From: an uncultured Mycoplasmataceae bacterium
GTDB lineage: Bacteria > Bacillota_I > Bacilli_A > Mycoplasmatales > Mycoplasmoidaceae
Assembly: GCA_947176435.1 (NCBI GenBank)
Contig: CAMWQH010000027.1
Location: forward strand, 1-7,218
Direction of reading: 5' to 3'
DNA length: 7,218 nucleotides
Positions 1 to 7,218 of the stretch are shown piece after piece; position 1 is the first letter of the stretch; every line of letters starts with the position of its first letter. Both the position numbers and the translations under genes were made by a program. Under the pieces are notes generated by a model. The model saw only the letters and a program-made list of their open reading frames with translations. It was not told where the DNA came from and made no database searches.

Positions 1-46
1 CGTTTATCAAATTAATAGCTGCAGGAATAGTTCTTGATAATCCCAT
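1..46 (-). CDS. 5' end of an unidentified gene, translationally coupled to mtnN (partial)
   Basis: Only the first 15 codons lie in the window, reading MGLSRTIPAAINLIN; the rest is off the left edge. The start codon ATG (46-44) shares its A with the last base of the mtnN stop codon (48-46), giving the junction TAATG. This is a classic one-base stop/start overlap that suggests translational coupling in the same operon. I do not recognise the family from so short a segment and assign no function. It could still be a chance open stretch. The case rests on the overlap geometry and on the frame staying open to the window edge, which is weak evidence over 46 bases. Confidence 0.4.
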   Translation of the reverse strand, partial: MGLSRTIPAAINLIN

Positions 47-753
47 TATTTTGTAAGTTCAAAAGTATAGATGTATTTACAACAAATGTTGTAAATAACT
101 TCTGATATTAATTTATTATTTTGATTAACGGTATTTTTTCATTGTTTTTCTGTTTCATCATCACTATAAATACAATCTGAAATAAATTTAGCACAAGCAA
201 AATCAATTTTATTTTTCGCACAAATTTGTGCGATACTTGCACTTTCCATATCTGTAGCTAAAACTTTTTGTAATTGAAAATTTTTAACATTTTTTTGATT
301 AATAAAAGAATCGCTTGTTCCAATGTCTCCGTTTGTAAAAGTTGATTGATATTCTTTAATTATTTCATTGATAATTAAACAAAGTTTGCTTGATAGAGTA
401 AATGTTTCGTTTTCGTGTGGCACTTGATTAATTTTGTAATCAAATCCAGTTGTATCGACATCAATGTATTGTGCATTGTTAGGAACAAAAAAGTTTCCAG
501 GAGTAAGCTTAGAACTCACAGATCCAGCAGAACCAACATTGATTATTGTGTTAACACTAAAATTGTTAATTAATGAAATAGTAGCAGCTGCAGCGTTTGC
601 TTTACCAACGCCAGAATAGATAATAGCAACGTTGCGTTTTAACACTTCTGTTAAATAACATGTAAATCCATTGATATTTATCTTTTTTATTTTTTCGAAA
701 TAATTAGATAAGTTTGGAGTTTCAGATTCTAAAGCAACAATAATACCTAACAT
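46..753 (-). CDS. mtnN: 5'-methylthioadenosine/S-adenosylhomocysteine nucleosidase
   Basis: This PNP/UDP phosphorylase-superfamily hydrolase cleaves adenine from MTA and SAH, clearing by-products of SAM-dependent methylation. The 235-aa length is typical. The N-terminus GIIVALESE (3-11) carries Glu11, matching the E. coli MTAN Glu12. GVGKANAAAAT (48-58) and NVGSAG (72-77) form the glycine-rich ribose-side loops. GDIGTSDSFI (142-151) and DMESASIA (168-175) follow, with Glu170 as the ribose-binding glutamate. FISD (190-193) supplies Asp193, the probable proton donor to adenine. Trp205 is a TGA codon at 139-141; read as a stop it would falsely trim the last 31 residues. The start at 753 gives the expected short N-terminus and lies 3 nt after the nadD-yqeK stop. 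No strong Shine-Dalgarno is visible; the only candidate, GTAGG, is rather distant. A 10-bp inverted repeat lies inside the 3' coding end. Confidence 0.92.
74..97 (-). repeat. Perfect 10-bp inverted repeat (hairpin) in the 3' end of mtnN
   Basis: TATTTACAAC (74-83) pairs perfectly with GTTGTAAATA (88-97) around a 4-nt loop. The element lies inside the mtnN coding region and 28 nt upstream of the ATG of the next gene. On the transcribed minus strand no U-run follows, so it does not look like an intrinsic terminator. It could be an mRNA processing or stability element, or a chance palindrome in AT-rich DNA. Confidence 0.5.
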
Positions 754-756
754 AAA

Positions 757-1794
757 TTAATTGAACCTACTTTTATTGTAGGCTAATACTTCTTCATAAG
801 CTTTATTTAAATTAGTTTTAGCAAGAGCCAATAATTTCGCACGATTGGGCATATCTTTTTTTGTTCTTGCTGGTTCTAATTTATCAGCACAATATATTAT
901 CTTTGATAATATTGAAGGTTTTTTTGGCGGAATAACATGGTTATAGATTGCATCTAAAATTTCTTTATCGTTAATAAAAAAGTTTTCTTTTACATAAACT
1001 GCAGATGCGCAACCATGTAATGTATGTGCAGTAGGAAATCTTTTTCGATTGAATTTATTTCCTAAAAGTTCTAAAATTTGATCTCGATTAAATTCTTTTG
1101 CAACATCATGATACATTGCAGCGATATATGCTTTTTTAGATAAGTTTTTATTTTTAATTGAGCAAATTTCTAATGCAGTTTTTGCCACTCTTAAAGTGTG
1201 TTGGTAACGATAATCAGACATTAATGATTTAATTTGAGATCGAGCATAGACACCATTTTTGGCAATATATTTAACTACGTTAAAATTAAGATATTTTTTA
1301 TTAGGTGATTTTCTTAATTGATTACTTGAAATGTTTGTTTCATCAATAGACAGCATGATTGCATTATCGAATTTAGCTTTTTGATTATCCCTTCCAGCAA
1401 CAACTAAAGTTACGTTTTTTAAAATTTGTTCGTAATTTTTTCATTGATCGAAATCATTTAAACGATCCATTCCAACTAAAAAATATAAATCATAATTCTT
1501 ATAAATATTTTTTAAATATTTAATAGTTAAATATGTGTAAGATTTCGAATTTGATTTTGATTTAATTTCATAGTCACAAACTTTGACTTTTGGGAGATTA
1601 GCAATTGCCAAATTAATCATTGCAACTCTTTCTCTACTTGATGCAGTTGGAATTGAATCTTTTAATGGTGGATTTTTTGTAGGAATAATTAAAGATAAAT
1701 CAGGTTGAATCTTTTTAATTGCACCTAATAACATTTTTATATGACCATTGTGAATTGGATCAAATGTTCCACCAAAAATTAAAAGTTTTTTCAT
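757..1794 (-). CDS. nadD-yqeK: Fused nicotinate-nucleotide adenylyltransferase (NadD) and YqeK-like HD hydrolase
   Basis: A 345-aa two-domain protein. The N-terminal domain (about 1-163) is a NadD-type nucleotidyltransferase, making NaAD from NaMN and ATP. It has GGTFDPIHNGH at 8-18 (HxGH at 15-18), VGMD at 107-110 and the ISSNQLR signature at 155-161. The usual PPHK motif reads PPLK (42-45). The C-terminal domain (about 168-345) is a YqeK-type HD hydrolase. Its likely metal ligands are His199, His229-Asp230, His260, His286 and Asp304, the last in IIYCADKLEP. YqeK proteins hydrolyse diadenosine tetraphosphate to ADP. The two frames are continuous: the only interruption is a TGA at 1441-1443 (Trp118), followed by 28 further sense codons before a Met that could be mistaken for a separate start. 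The same domain order occurs in M. genitalium MG240. I chose ATG 1794 because NadD proteins begin a few residues before GGTFDP. An in-frame ATG at 1857 would add 21 lysine- and asparagine-rich residues and overlap yqeG by 14 nt. Confidence 0.9.
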
Positions 1795-1807
1795 TTTTTT
1801 ATTTTTA

Positions 1808-1830
1808 AATAATGATATTTTATCATTATT
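1808..1830 (-). repeat. Perfect 10-bp inverted repeat upstream of nadD-yqeK
   Basis: AATAATGATA (1808-1817) and TATCATTATT (1821-1830) are perfect complements separated by TTT. The element lies in the 49-nt gap between the yqeG stop and the nadD start, 13 nt before the ATG. The intervening minus-strand sequence is TAAAAATAAAAAA, which is A-rich with no U-run. It is therefore not a terminator for this operon. It may be a leader hairpin, an mRNA cleavage site or a protein-binding palindrome. Confidence 0.55.
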
Positions 1831-1843
1831 AGATTTTATTTTG

Positions 1844-2425
1844 TTAAATAATTTCATATGAATCTAATGATTGGTTTTCAAGGGAATTAGTGATGATGTT
1901 ATTTAGACTAATTTTTTCATAAATTTTCTTTTCAATCATTGATAGTAATTTATTTTTTTGAATACGATATTTAACATCAGTTAAAGGAAAAACTAATATA
2001 CTCTTTGCACCAAATCTATTTGCACAAAATATGTCAATTAAGAATTGATCACCAATAAACAAGACTTCTTCTGGCTTGACATGATATTTTTTAATAACTT
2101 TTTTAATTTTATACATCAACGGTTTTTTACAGCTTCAAATAACTTCATCAGGTTTAAGCTTTTTTGCAAATCCACTAACTCTTTTTTTAAAGTTATTAGA
2201 TGCTAAAATAAAGGTAATCCCATTGTCTTTAATTTTTTTACAAAAATTAATAGCTGTATTAATTGGAAATTTATTAAAGTGAGGAGCTAAAGTATTATCT
2301 AAATCGCAAACAACAAGTTTAATATTATTCTTTTTGAAAGTTAAAACATCAATTTGTTGGATACTTTCAACAAACACATTTGGTTTAAAATAATTTATTA
2401 AAAAATGACGATTATTTTTTTTCAT
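1844..2425 (-). CDS. yqeG: YqeG-family HAD-superfamily phosphatase (subfamily IIIA)
   Basis: A predicted phosphatase of 193 aa; B. subtilis YqeG is slightly shorter. All four HAD motifs are visible. Motif I is DLDNT (41-45), with nucleophile Asp41 and acid/base Asp43. Motif II is Ser76 in ILASNN. Motif III is Lys101 in CKKP. Motif IV is GDQFLID (125-131), with Asp126 and Asp131. There is no large cap domain, as expected for the IIIA type. The physiological substrate is not established. The N-terminal NYFKPNVFVESI (11-22) matches the usual YqeG opening. Trp97 is encoded by TGA (2135-2137). The start at 2425 overlaps the parC stop by 14 nt; an in-frame ATG at 2452 would add nine residues and enlarge the overlap to 41 nt. 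Neither start has a Shine-Dalgarno, so translation is probably coupled to parC. The hydrophilic tail after about residue 160 is not conserved in a way I recognise. Confidence 0.88.
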
Positions 2426-4916
2426 TATCAAATAATGATGGTTGAATGCCATCTACAAATGTTTCATTTGAGTTGTCATTAGGAATTGAAGATTCGGTTG
2501 TGCCTTCTTCATATAAAACGGTTGTGTCAGTAAATGTTTTGTTTTTAATAATTGAAACTTTTGTTGTTTCATCACCAATTGAAATATCACTAGGTGAATA
2601 GATGTTTCATATATGGTTGGTATCTATTGCGTTAATAATTGAAGAATTATTAAGAGTATATGCAGCAATAACTTTTATTGGATTAGATTTAATTGGAGCA
2701 ATAATGTGTCTGCCAACATTTGCCCTATTTCCTAACTGAAATGAAGAAACTTTAATTCGTTTCATTCCTTGTATGGCTGAAATTAAAACAAAAGCATTTT
2801 CATTATTAGCGTCAATAATAGCTGCTACTTCATCATTGTTTTTCAAAGAAATAGATTTGACACCAGCAGCGTTTTTTGAAACAACACTAATTTGTCCTGA
2901 CTTGTAAACAAGTCCCATGCCATATTTTGTAACTACACCAATTTTATTTTCTGGATTATCATTTTCACTTAATAAACATGAAACTAATGAATCATTTTCA
3001 TCTAGATTCATGCACATAGAAATTTTAGTCAATTTTGAAATTCCTAATGATTTAACTAAAACACGTTTAATTAATCCGTTTTTAGAAGCAAGGGTTAAGC
3101 ATCTATTATCTTCAACATTATTTTTATAGTTGAATGCATAAATGACTTTTTCATTTGCATCACAAGTTATTAAGTTATTAATATGGATTCCCATTTCTTT
3201 TCACTTAGTGATTTCAATCTTATAAGTTGGAATAGAAATGTAATTACCTTTTGAGGTAATTAAAACAACTTTATCTCTTTGATTAGAAATAAATTTCGTA
3301 ATTGGTAAATCATTCTCTTTAAGTTTTAATTGATTGAATTCACTTCCTGCATAAGATTTCTTTGAAATGTTTTTAACATATCCATCACGAGTAATGACAA
3401 CAATTTGTTCTTGGTCCTTGATTGTATCAACTTGATCAATAACAATTTGGGCTTCTTCTGAACTAATTTCAGTTTTTCTAGGAGAATTAAATGTTTTCTT
3501 GTAACCTCTTAGTTTATTTTTTAAGAAGTTATTTCTAACTTGTTTGTCATTAATTAACAAAGTTAATTCAGAAATCTTAGTATTTAATTCCTCTAATTCA
3601 TTTTTAAGATCTGTAACATCACTATTTGATAGACGATATAGTCTTAAATTAGAAATGGCCTCTGCTTGTCTTTCAGAAAACATTAAGTTATCCATTAGAG
3701 CTTTCTTAGCTGTTTCTTTGTTAGAAGAACGTCTAATTAAGCCAATAACATCATCCAAAATTCTGATTGCTTTAATTAAACCTTCAATAATTTCTTTTCT
3801 TTCAGTTGCTTTATTTAAATCAAATTTAGAAGATGATAATAAAATGTTATCGGCATGTTCAATGAATGAATCTAAGATAAATAAAATAGGCATTTGATAT
3901 GGTTTTGCATCTTTTATCGCAACCATATTCATGCTATAAGAAATTTGTAATTGAGTGTTCTTATATAAGAAGTTTTTGATGAAATCAAAGTTTGCTCCTT
4001 GTTTTAATGTAAGAGCAATACAGATACCGTTTCTATCTGATTCGTCTAAAACTTCTGAAACACACAATGCATCATATTTATCGATTAATTCACCAACGTT
4101 TCTAATAATTTGCGATTTGTTTGTTTCATAAGGAATTTCAGTGATGACAATTTTCTTAGCATCAAGTTTTGTCATTTTAGCACGAATAGTAATCTTACCT
4201 TTTCCTGTTTCATATGCTTGTTTTATTCCATCGGTGTTTAAAATGATACCACCAGTTGGAAAATCTGGTCCTGGCATAACTTTAAGGATACTTGATATGA
4301 AACAATTTGGTGAATCGATTCTTGTTATGATTGCATCAATAACTTCATTGAAGTTAAATGTAGGAATATTTGTTGCATATCCAGCAGCAATACCACTTGA
4401 TCCATTAATTAATAAGTTTGGTAATAAAGTAGGTAGCACTGTTGGTTCGTTTTCACTATTATCAAAGTTATGAATGAACTTAACAGTGTTTTTGTTAATG
4501 CCTTCAACCATTAGTTGACCGAACTGACTTAATCTACATTCAGTATAACGCATTGCAGCAGCAGAGTCACCATCAATTGAACCGTTGTTACCATGCATAT
4601 CAACTAGAGTCTTGTTATTTTTTCAGCTTTGGCTCATTCTAACTAATGCTTCATAAATAGATGAGTCACCGTGAGGGTGATATTTACCAATAACATCACC
4701 AACAACTCTTGCTGATTTTTTATGTGGACGATCGAAGAACAATTGTAAATTGTTCATTGAATAAATAATTCTTCTTTGAACAGGTTTTAAACCATCACGA
4801 ATATCTGGTAGAGCACGGTCTTGGATAATGTATTTAGCATAACGTCCAAAACCTTCGGACATTATTTCTTCCAGAGGTTTAAGTATGATATTTGAATTAT
4901 TCTTTTTGCTATCCAT
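2412..4916 (-). CDS. parC: DNA topoisomerase IV subunit A
   Basis: The DNA-cleaving and religating subunit of topoisomerase IV, which works as ParC2ParE2 to decatenate chromosomes. It is 834 aa. The N-terminal block DGLKPVQRRIIY (41-52) leads to the quinolone-determining segment HPHGDSSIYEAL (80-91). Ser85 and Glu89 match E. coli Ser80 and Glu84 and carry the susceptible residues. MHGNNGSIDGD (107-117) precedes the active site Arg123-Tyr124 in AAMRYTE. A coiled tower region follows, then from about residue 500 a C-terminal beta-pinwheel with repeated units such as VVITRDGYVKNIS and VVLITSKGNYISI. The last 64 residues (after Trp770) are a polar Asp/Glu/Thr/Ser-rich tail. Trp98, Trp572 and Trp770 are TGA codons at 4623, 3201 and 2607. 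The start lies 4 nt after the parE stop. Pairing with parE, and the degenerate pinwheel in place of a clear GyrA box, argue for ParC over GyrA. Confidence 0.96.
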
Positions 4917-4920
4917 AATC

Positions 4921-6822
4921 TTATTCTTCGTCTAAAGTAAAATCAACATTATTGTTAATTCATTCTTTTCTTATAGTTGAGTTGTCACCCATTAGGACAT
5001 TGACTCTTCTTTCAGCTAAAACTGCGTCTTGAATTGATACTTTTAAGAATTGTCTTGTGTCTGGGTTCATAGTTGTTTCCCATAATTGATCAGCACTCAT
5101 CTCACCAAGACCTTTATATCTTTGAATTTCAAAAGATTTAAAATGAGATTTTTGTTCTTCTAAATCTTGTTCATTTCATGCATAAGCAATTTGGCTGTTG
5201 TTTTTGTTGCTGATTCTATACAAAGGAGGAAGAGCAACATAAACATGCCCCTTTTCAACTAAAGGACGCATAAAACGGTAAAAGAATGTTAATAACAACA
5301 CTTGAATGTGAGCACCATCAGTATCTGCATCTGTCATGATGACAACTTTGTCATATTTTAAATTCTCAATTTTGAAATCATTTCCAATACCAGCACCAAG
5401 TGAAGAAATAATGGTACATATTTCTTCATTAGCTAATAAATCACGAAGTCTTGCTTTTTCAACGTTAAGAATTTTACCTTTTAAAGGTAAAATAGCTTGA
5501 TGTTTTTTATTTCTTGCTAATTTAGCAGTACCACCTGCTGAATCACCTTCGACTAGAAATAATTCATTTTGATCATATTGTTTAGATTGAGCAGGAGTTA
5601 ATTTACCAGAGAGCAGTAATGTTTGATTGGCGTTTTTAATCTTCTTAGTGTCTTCTCTAGCTTTCTTAGCAGCAATTCGAGCATCTCTAGAAAGCAAAGC
5701 TTTCTGGACAATCTTAGTTGCATCTTTTTTGTTTTCTTCTAATCAATAGTTGAATCTTTCACCAAAGAATTTCTTAACTGAGCTTACTGCTTCTTGAGTG
5801 AACAACTTATTTTTTGTTTGACCTTCATAAGCAATAATTTTTTCAGGAACACGAACTGATACAACAGCAGTTAAACCTTCACGAACGTCTTCACCTTCAA
5901 AGTTTTTATCTTTTTCTTTTAGTAAATTTCACTTACGAGCATATTCATTTAATGATTCAGTTAAAGCAGACTTAAAACCAGTTTCGTGCGAACCACCTTC
6001 GATAGTTTTAACGGAGTTAGCAAATGAAACAATGATTTCACTTGTATCTGTTGTATATTGCAAAGCAATGTCAATTTCAATATTGTCACTTCCAGTTCCA
6101 CTAAAGCTAGCTACTGAAGTAATTGTTGATTTACCATCATTAATAAAACCAACATACTCACTAATACCATTTTTTGAAAAAAATTCACTTGTTTCATTGT
6201 TAATTTTGTCTTCAAAAATAATTTTTAAATTTTTATATAAAAAAGAAGATTCCCTGATTCTTTCTTTAATAACAGATGGATTAAAGTTAGTAACTTTAAA
6301 GATCTTTGGATCTGGTTTAAAACTTACTGTAGTTCCGGTTCTATTTGTAGTTCCTATAACTTTAGCTGATTGAACAATTTTTCCACCGTTTTCATATTTA
6401 GATTCAACAACTTTGTTGTCACGATTAACTGTAACAACCATTCATTCACTTAAAGCGTTAACTACAGAAGCACCTACACCGTGTAAACCTCCAGAAGTTT
6501 TATAAGCGTTATCATCAAACTTACCACCAGCATGTAATACAGTAAATACTGTATCAATTGTAGACATGTGTGATTGAGGGTTAGTACCAATAGGAATACC
6601 ACGACCATTATCTTTTATAGTAATAGAATTATCTTTTTCAAGAGTGACTCTGATAGTGTCAGCATTTCCAGAAATTACTTCATCGATAGAGTTGTCAAAA
6701 ATTTCCCAAACAAGATGGTGTAATCCATGTACATCAGTTGAACCGATGTACATTCCTGGACGTTTTCTAACAGGTTCAAGGCCTTCTAAGACCTTTATGT
6801 TCTCATCTTTATAATTTTGCAT
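4921..6822 (-). CDS. parE: DNA topoisomerase IV subunit B
   Basis: The ATPase subunit of topoisomerase IV, 633 aa. The GHKL ATPase domain has RKRPGMYIGS (19-28), Glu40, Asn44 and Asp47 in the N-box, DNGRG (71-75), and GGLHGVGASVVNA (111-123) closing over ATP. A transducer domain follows. The TOPRIM domain begins with EGDSAGG (424-430), then PLKGKILN (445-452), and binds magnesium through DADTD (497-501). GGTAKL and DGAHIQ with RPLVE are ParE-like rather than GyrB-like, and the length shows no GyrB-type insertion. Trp codons are mixed: TGG at Trp39 and in QLWETT, TGA at residues 127, 298, 360, 549 and 621. I use ATG 6822. An in-frame TTG two codons upstream (6828) is better spaced (8 nt) from AAGAG at 6841-6837 and may be the true start. 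The gene is coupled to parC with a 4-nt gap. Confidence 0.96.
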
Positions 6823-6836
6823 GGACAAAATAATTA

Positions 6837-6841
6837 CTCTT
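6837..6841 (-). promoter_or_regulatory. parE: Probable Shine-Dalgarno of parE
   Basis: The minus strand reads AAGAG here, the best purine-rich match to the anti-SD upstream of any gene in the window. It is 8 nt from an in-frame TTG (6828-6826) but 14 nt from the ATG (6822-6820). Spacing therefore favours the TTG start, while start-codon preference favours the ATG. The two proteins differ only by two residues (Met-Ser) at the N-terminus. Confidence 0.4.
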
Positions 6842-6853
6842 AATTATAAATAA

Positions 6854-7218
6854 TTAAATAATTTTAATATGCAAATTTTTAAGGATCTTAATTGCTGCAT
6901 TTTCTAACGAAGCATCATTAGAAGTGACACATTTTTTGTTAATAATTATCGGAGTATTAGGACATACTGATTTACAAATACATGCATTTACTAGCACACA
7001 CATATTAGTTAATAAACCACATAATTGAATTTCACTAAATTTGTTTTTAGACAAAAATTCAAACAATTTAGTACAGCCAAAAGTATTTTTATTAAATACT
7101 TTTTTACCTTTTGAAAGTTTACTGACTTCACCGTATAATTTTCAACCTTTAGTATTTTTTAGTGTATGAATTATCGGAAGGTTCTTACCTTCAATAGATT
7201 TTAAATAATTTTTATCAT
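6854..7218 (-). CDS. Nicotinamidase/isochorismatase-family cysteine hydrolase (C-terminal part)
   Basis: The frame is open to the right edge, giving 120 complete codons. The N-terminus, including the catalytic Asp, is off the window. The fragment starts DKNYLKSIEGKNLP, matching the family stretch HD-NYL-T-EGK-LP; the two leading bases (AT) are compatible with the expected His codon. Then come TKGWKLYGEV, FNKNTFG with the likely catalytic Lys43, and LCGLLTNMCVLVNA with the likely nucleophile Cys73 (codon at 7000-6998). Fragment numbering is used. Trp25 is a TGA codon. The family includes nicotinamidases (nicotinamide to nicotinate and ammonia) and other amide hydrolases. This subtype is often annotated as nicotinamidase, and the presence of nadD downstream supports that, but the substrate is inferred. 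The stop lies 31 nt before the parE ATG, so co-transcription is possible. Confidence 0.82.

Noticed and set aside
766..782. Small hairpin CCTAC/GTAGG at the end of nadD-yqeK
   Set aside because: Only 5 bp with a 7-nt loop inside coding sequence and no U-run; easily expected by chance.
757..1356. A separate yqeK gene starting at ATG 1356
   Set aside because: The frame is continuous with nadD through a TGA Trp codon, and residues just after that Met include the NadD signature ISSNQLR. The Met is internal to the NadD domain.
1808..1830. Rho-independent terminator after yqeG
   Set aside because: The stem is all but AT-only and is followed on the transcribed strand by A-rich, not U-rich, sequence. 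The T-rich flank is on the side that would matter only for plus-strand transcription, where there is no gene.
2917..3129. Open frame of 70 codons on the plus strand
   Set aside because: It lies fully antisense to the ParC pinwheel region, has no recognisable motif and is what an AT-rich antisense frame gives by chance.
3544..3897. Open frame of 117 codons on the plus strand
   Set aside because: Antisense to conserved ParC coding sequence; its Leu/Ser/Ile-rich translation mirrors the coding strand and shows no domain.
4141..4473. Open frame of 110 codons on the plus strand with a hydrophobic start
   Set aside because: Antisense to the conserved ParC core. The apparent hydrophobic segment comes from complementing the ParC codons, and there is no ribosome site.
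6032..6373. Open frame of 113 codons on the plus strand
   Set aside because: Antisense to the ParE transducer region; no motif and no independent start signal.
4921..6822. GyrB rather than ParE
   Set aside because: GGTAKL, DGAHIQ and RPLVE are ParE-type, and the next gene is ParC-like rather than GyrA-like.

Overview
The window is a compact, AT-rich block of genes, all on the minus strand, from a mollicute (Mycoplasma sensu lato). The main evidence is the genetic code. Every long gene reads through in-frame TGA codons at conserved tryptophan-type positions: five in parE, three in parC and one in each of the other four large genes. With TGA as Trp (translation table 4), six apparently fragmented genes become six intact reading frames, one of them cut by the window edge. 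The style of ParC and ParE and the NadD-YqeK fusion also fit mycoplasmas. A hominis-type species is plausible, but I cannot name one.

In transcription order, from high to low coordinates, the layout is as follows. (1) The C-terminal two thirds of a nicotinamidase/isochorismatase-family cysteine hydrolase (6854-7218, N-terminus off the right edge). (2) parE (4921-6822) and (3) parC (2412-4916), the two subunits of topoisomerase IV, 4 nt apart. (4) A YqeG-type HAD phosphatase (1844-2425) overlapping the end of parC by 14 nt. (5) A NadD-YqeK fusion (757-1794): nicotinate-nucleotide adenylyltransferase joined to an HD-domain Ap4A-hydrolase-type module. (6) The MTA/SAH nucleosidase mtnN (46-753). 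(7) The first 15 codons of an unidentified gene whose ATG overlaps the mtnN stop codon (TAATG). The largest non-coding gap is 49 nt. No rho-independent terminator was found, so the block may be one polycistronic unit.

Functionally, ParE and ParC form the decatenase that separates replicated chromosomes. The hydrolase at the right end (nicotinamide to nicotinate, if it is a true nicotinamidase) and NadD (NaMN to NaAD) are two steps of deamidating NAD salvage, placed on either side of topoisomerase IV. yqeG, nadD, yqeK and mtnN look like a condensed form of the yqe cluster of Firmicutes, lacking yqeH, aroE, yqeI and rsfS. MtnN and YqeK both remove nucleotide by-products (MTA/SAH and dinucleoside polyphosphates).

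I see no mobile element, CRISPR array, RNA gene or clearly new system. The most interesting non-gene signals are perfect 10-bp inverted repeats just upstream of nadD (1808-1830) and in the 3' end of mtnN (74-97). Neither is followed by a U-run on the transcribed strand.
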